Shown here one piece after another: positions 6,507 through 6,897 of a stretch of 6,897 bases of DNA. Position 1 is the stretch's first letter; each line of letters opens with the position of its first letter. This DNA is from Pedobacter sp. Lineage in GTDB: Bacteria > Bacteroidota > Bacteroidia > Sphingobacteriales > Sphingobacteriaceae. The stretch is taken from NCBI GenBank assembly GCA_030149995.1, contig JASLGV010000079.1, positions 1 to 6,897 of the forward strand, in the 5' to 3' direction. A program made the position numbers and the translations under genes. A model generated the notes under the pieces. It had not been told where the DNA came from. It worked only from the letters and a program-made list of their open reading frames with translations, and did not search any database.

Positions 6507-6897
6507 TTATTTCTCTTTCGAGATTTTGTAGCCAATTTGCTTTCTTGGCTGTGCTTTCTGCTCCAATAGTTCATCAAAATATCTGAAGATCACTTCAATG
6601 TTTTTATCCTGATTATCTACTTTCTTTTTTATCTTTTCTACTTCTAACCTGATCTCTGTATTACTTAAAACCATTGTTCTAAGCTGCACAAATACATCAA
6701 TAATTTTAATACTTACTTCTACCGCCCGTTTACTTTTTAAAACATTTGATAGTTGCAAAATACCATGTTCACTAAATGCAAACGGTAGGTACTTTGAGTG
6801 TTGTCCGTGTCTTAAGGTCGCAAATTGCGTCCTTAAGATTTCGTTTTCTTCTTTAGTTAATTCGAACATAAAGCGCTCCGGGAAGCGTTCTATGTTT
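6507..6897 (-). CDS. ORF6N-domain DNA-binding protein, C-terminal 129 residues, cut by window edge
   Basis: This is the end of a protein of the ORF6N (KilA-N-like, phage-derived) DNA-binding family. The frame stays open to the right edge; the nine codons before the ATG at 6869 read NIERFPERF, which is family sequence, so that ATG is internal and the true start is outside the window. Family hallmarks are RFPERFMFELTKEE, LRTQFAT, the KYLPFAFSEHGILQLSNVL core (35-53, numbering from the edge) and KRAVEVSIKIIDVFVQLR (56-73). A charged, probably coiled-coil tail follows (about 74-112, EIRLEVEKIKKKVDNQDKNIEVIF), ending in the usual PRKQIGYKI. The usual length is about 170-200 residues, so roughly 40-60 are missing. 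It lies 71 bp upstream of nuoG, where nuoF is expected, in the same direction. Its function in bacteria is unclear; DNA binding is inferred from the domain. It looks intact, not decayed. Confidence 0.88.
   Translation of the reverse strand, partial: NIERFPERFMFELTKEENEILRTQFATLRHGQHSKYLPFAFSEHGILQLSNVLKSKRAVEVSIKIIDVFVQLRTMVLSNTEIRLEVEKIKKKVDNQDKNIEVIFRYFDELLEQKAQPRKQIGYKISKEK

Noticed and set aside
6867..6869. ATG at 6869 as the start of a 120-residue ORF6N protein
   Set aside because: The nine in-frame codons before it (NIERFPERF) are typical ORF6N sequence and the frame has no stop before the window edge, so the Met is internal.

Overview
The window is part of a bacterial respiratory complex I (proton-pumping NADH:quinone oxidoreductase, type I) operon. 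All genes are on the minus strand, so transcription runs from the right end to the left. The gene order is nuoG, nuoH, nuoI, nuoJ, nuoK, nuoL and nuoM, with nuoM cut by the left edge. The moderately AT-rich composition, the weak or absent Shine-Dalgarno sequences, the short NuoG without a molybdopterin-oxidoreductase half, and the NuoM signature with QPDTY instead of LPDAH all suggest a member of the Bacteroidetes. Pedobacter or another Sphingobacteriaceae genus is my best guess; that is inference from family knowledge and was not searched.

From right to left: positions 6897-6507 hold the C-terminal 129 residues of an ORF6N-domain (phage-type DNA-binding) protein. It has no role in complex I and sits in the operon orientation directly before nuoG. 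A 71-bp gap follows, with a perfect 11-bp hairpin and a short repeat that has a relative further downstream. nuoG (6435-5425) and nuoH (5425-4388) overlap by one base, and nuoI (4382-3879) follows after 5 bp. A 107-bp gap (3878-3772) then holds a larger imperfect palindrome. nuoJ (3771-3271), nuoK (3265-2936), nuoL (2922-1021) and nuoM (1000 to beyond 1) follow with gaps of 5, 13 and 20 bp.

Together the genes give part of the peripheral electron-transfer arm (NuoG and NuoI, carrying Fe-S clusters), the quinone-site subunit (NuoH), and most of the proton-pumping membrane arm (NuoJ, K, L, M). The remaining subunits (NuoA-F, NuoN) would lie outside the window.

The enzyme genes look intact and ordinary. 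I see no new multi-gene system. The accessory signal is in the two gaps: an ORF6N gene and two copies of a palindromic, GAAGCAATCT-containing repeat have been placed into an otherwise tightly packed housekeeping operon. The four-cysteine pattern at the C-terminal end of NuoG also differs from the classical N7 cluster site.
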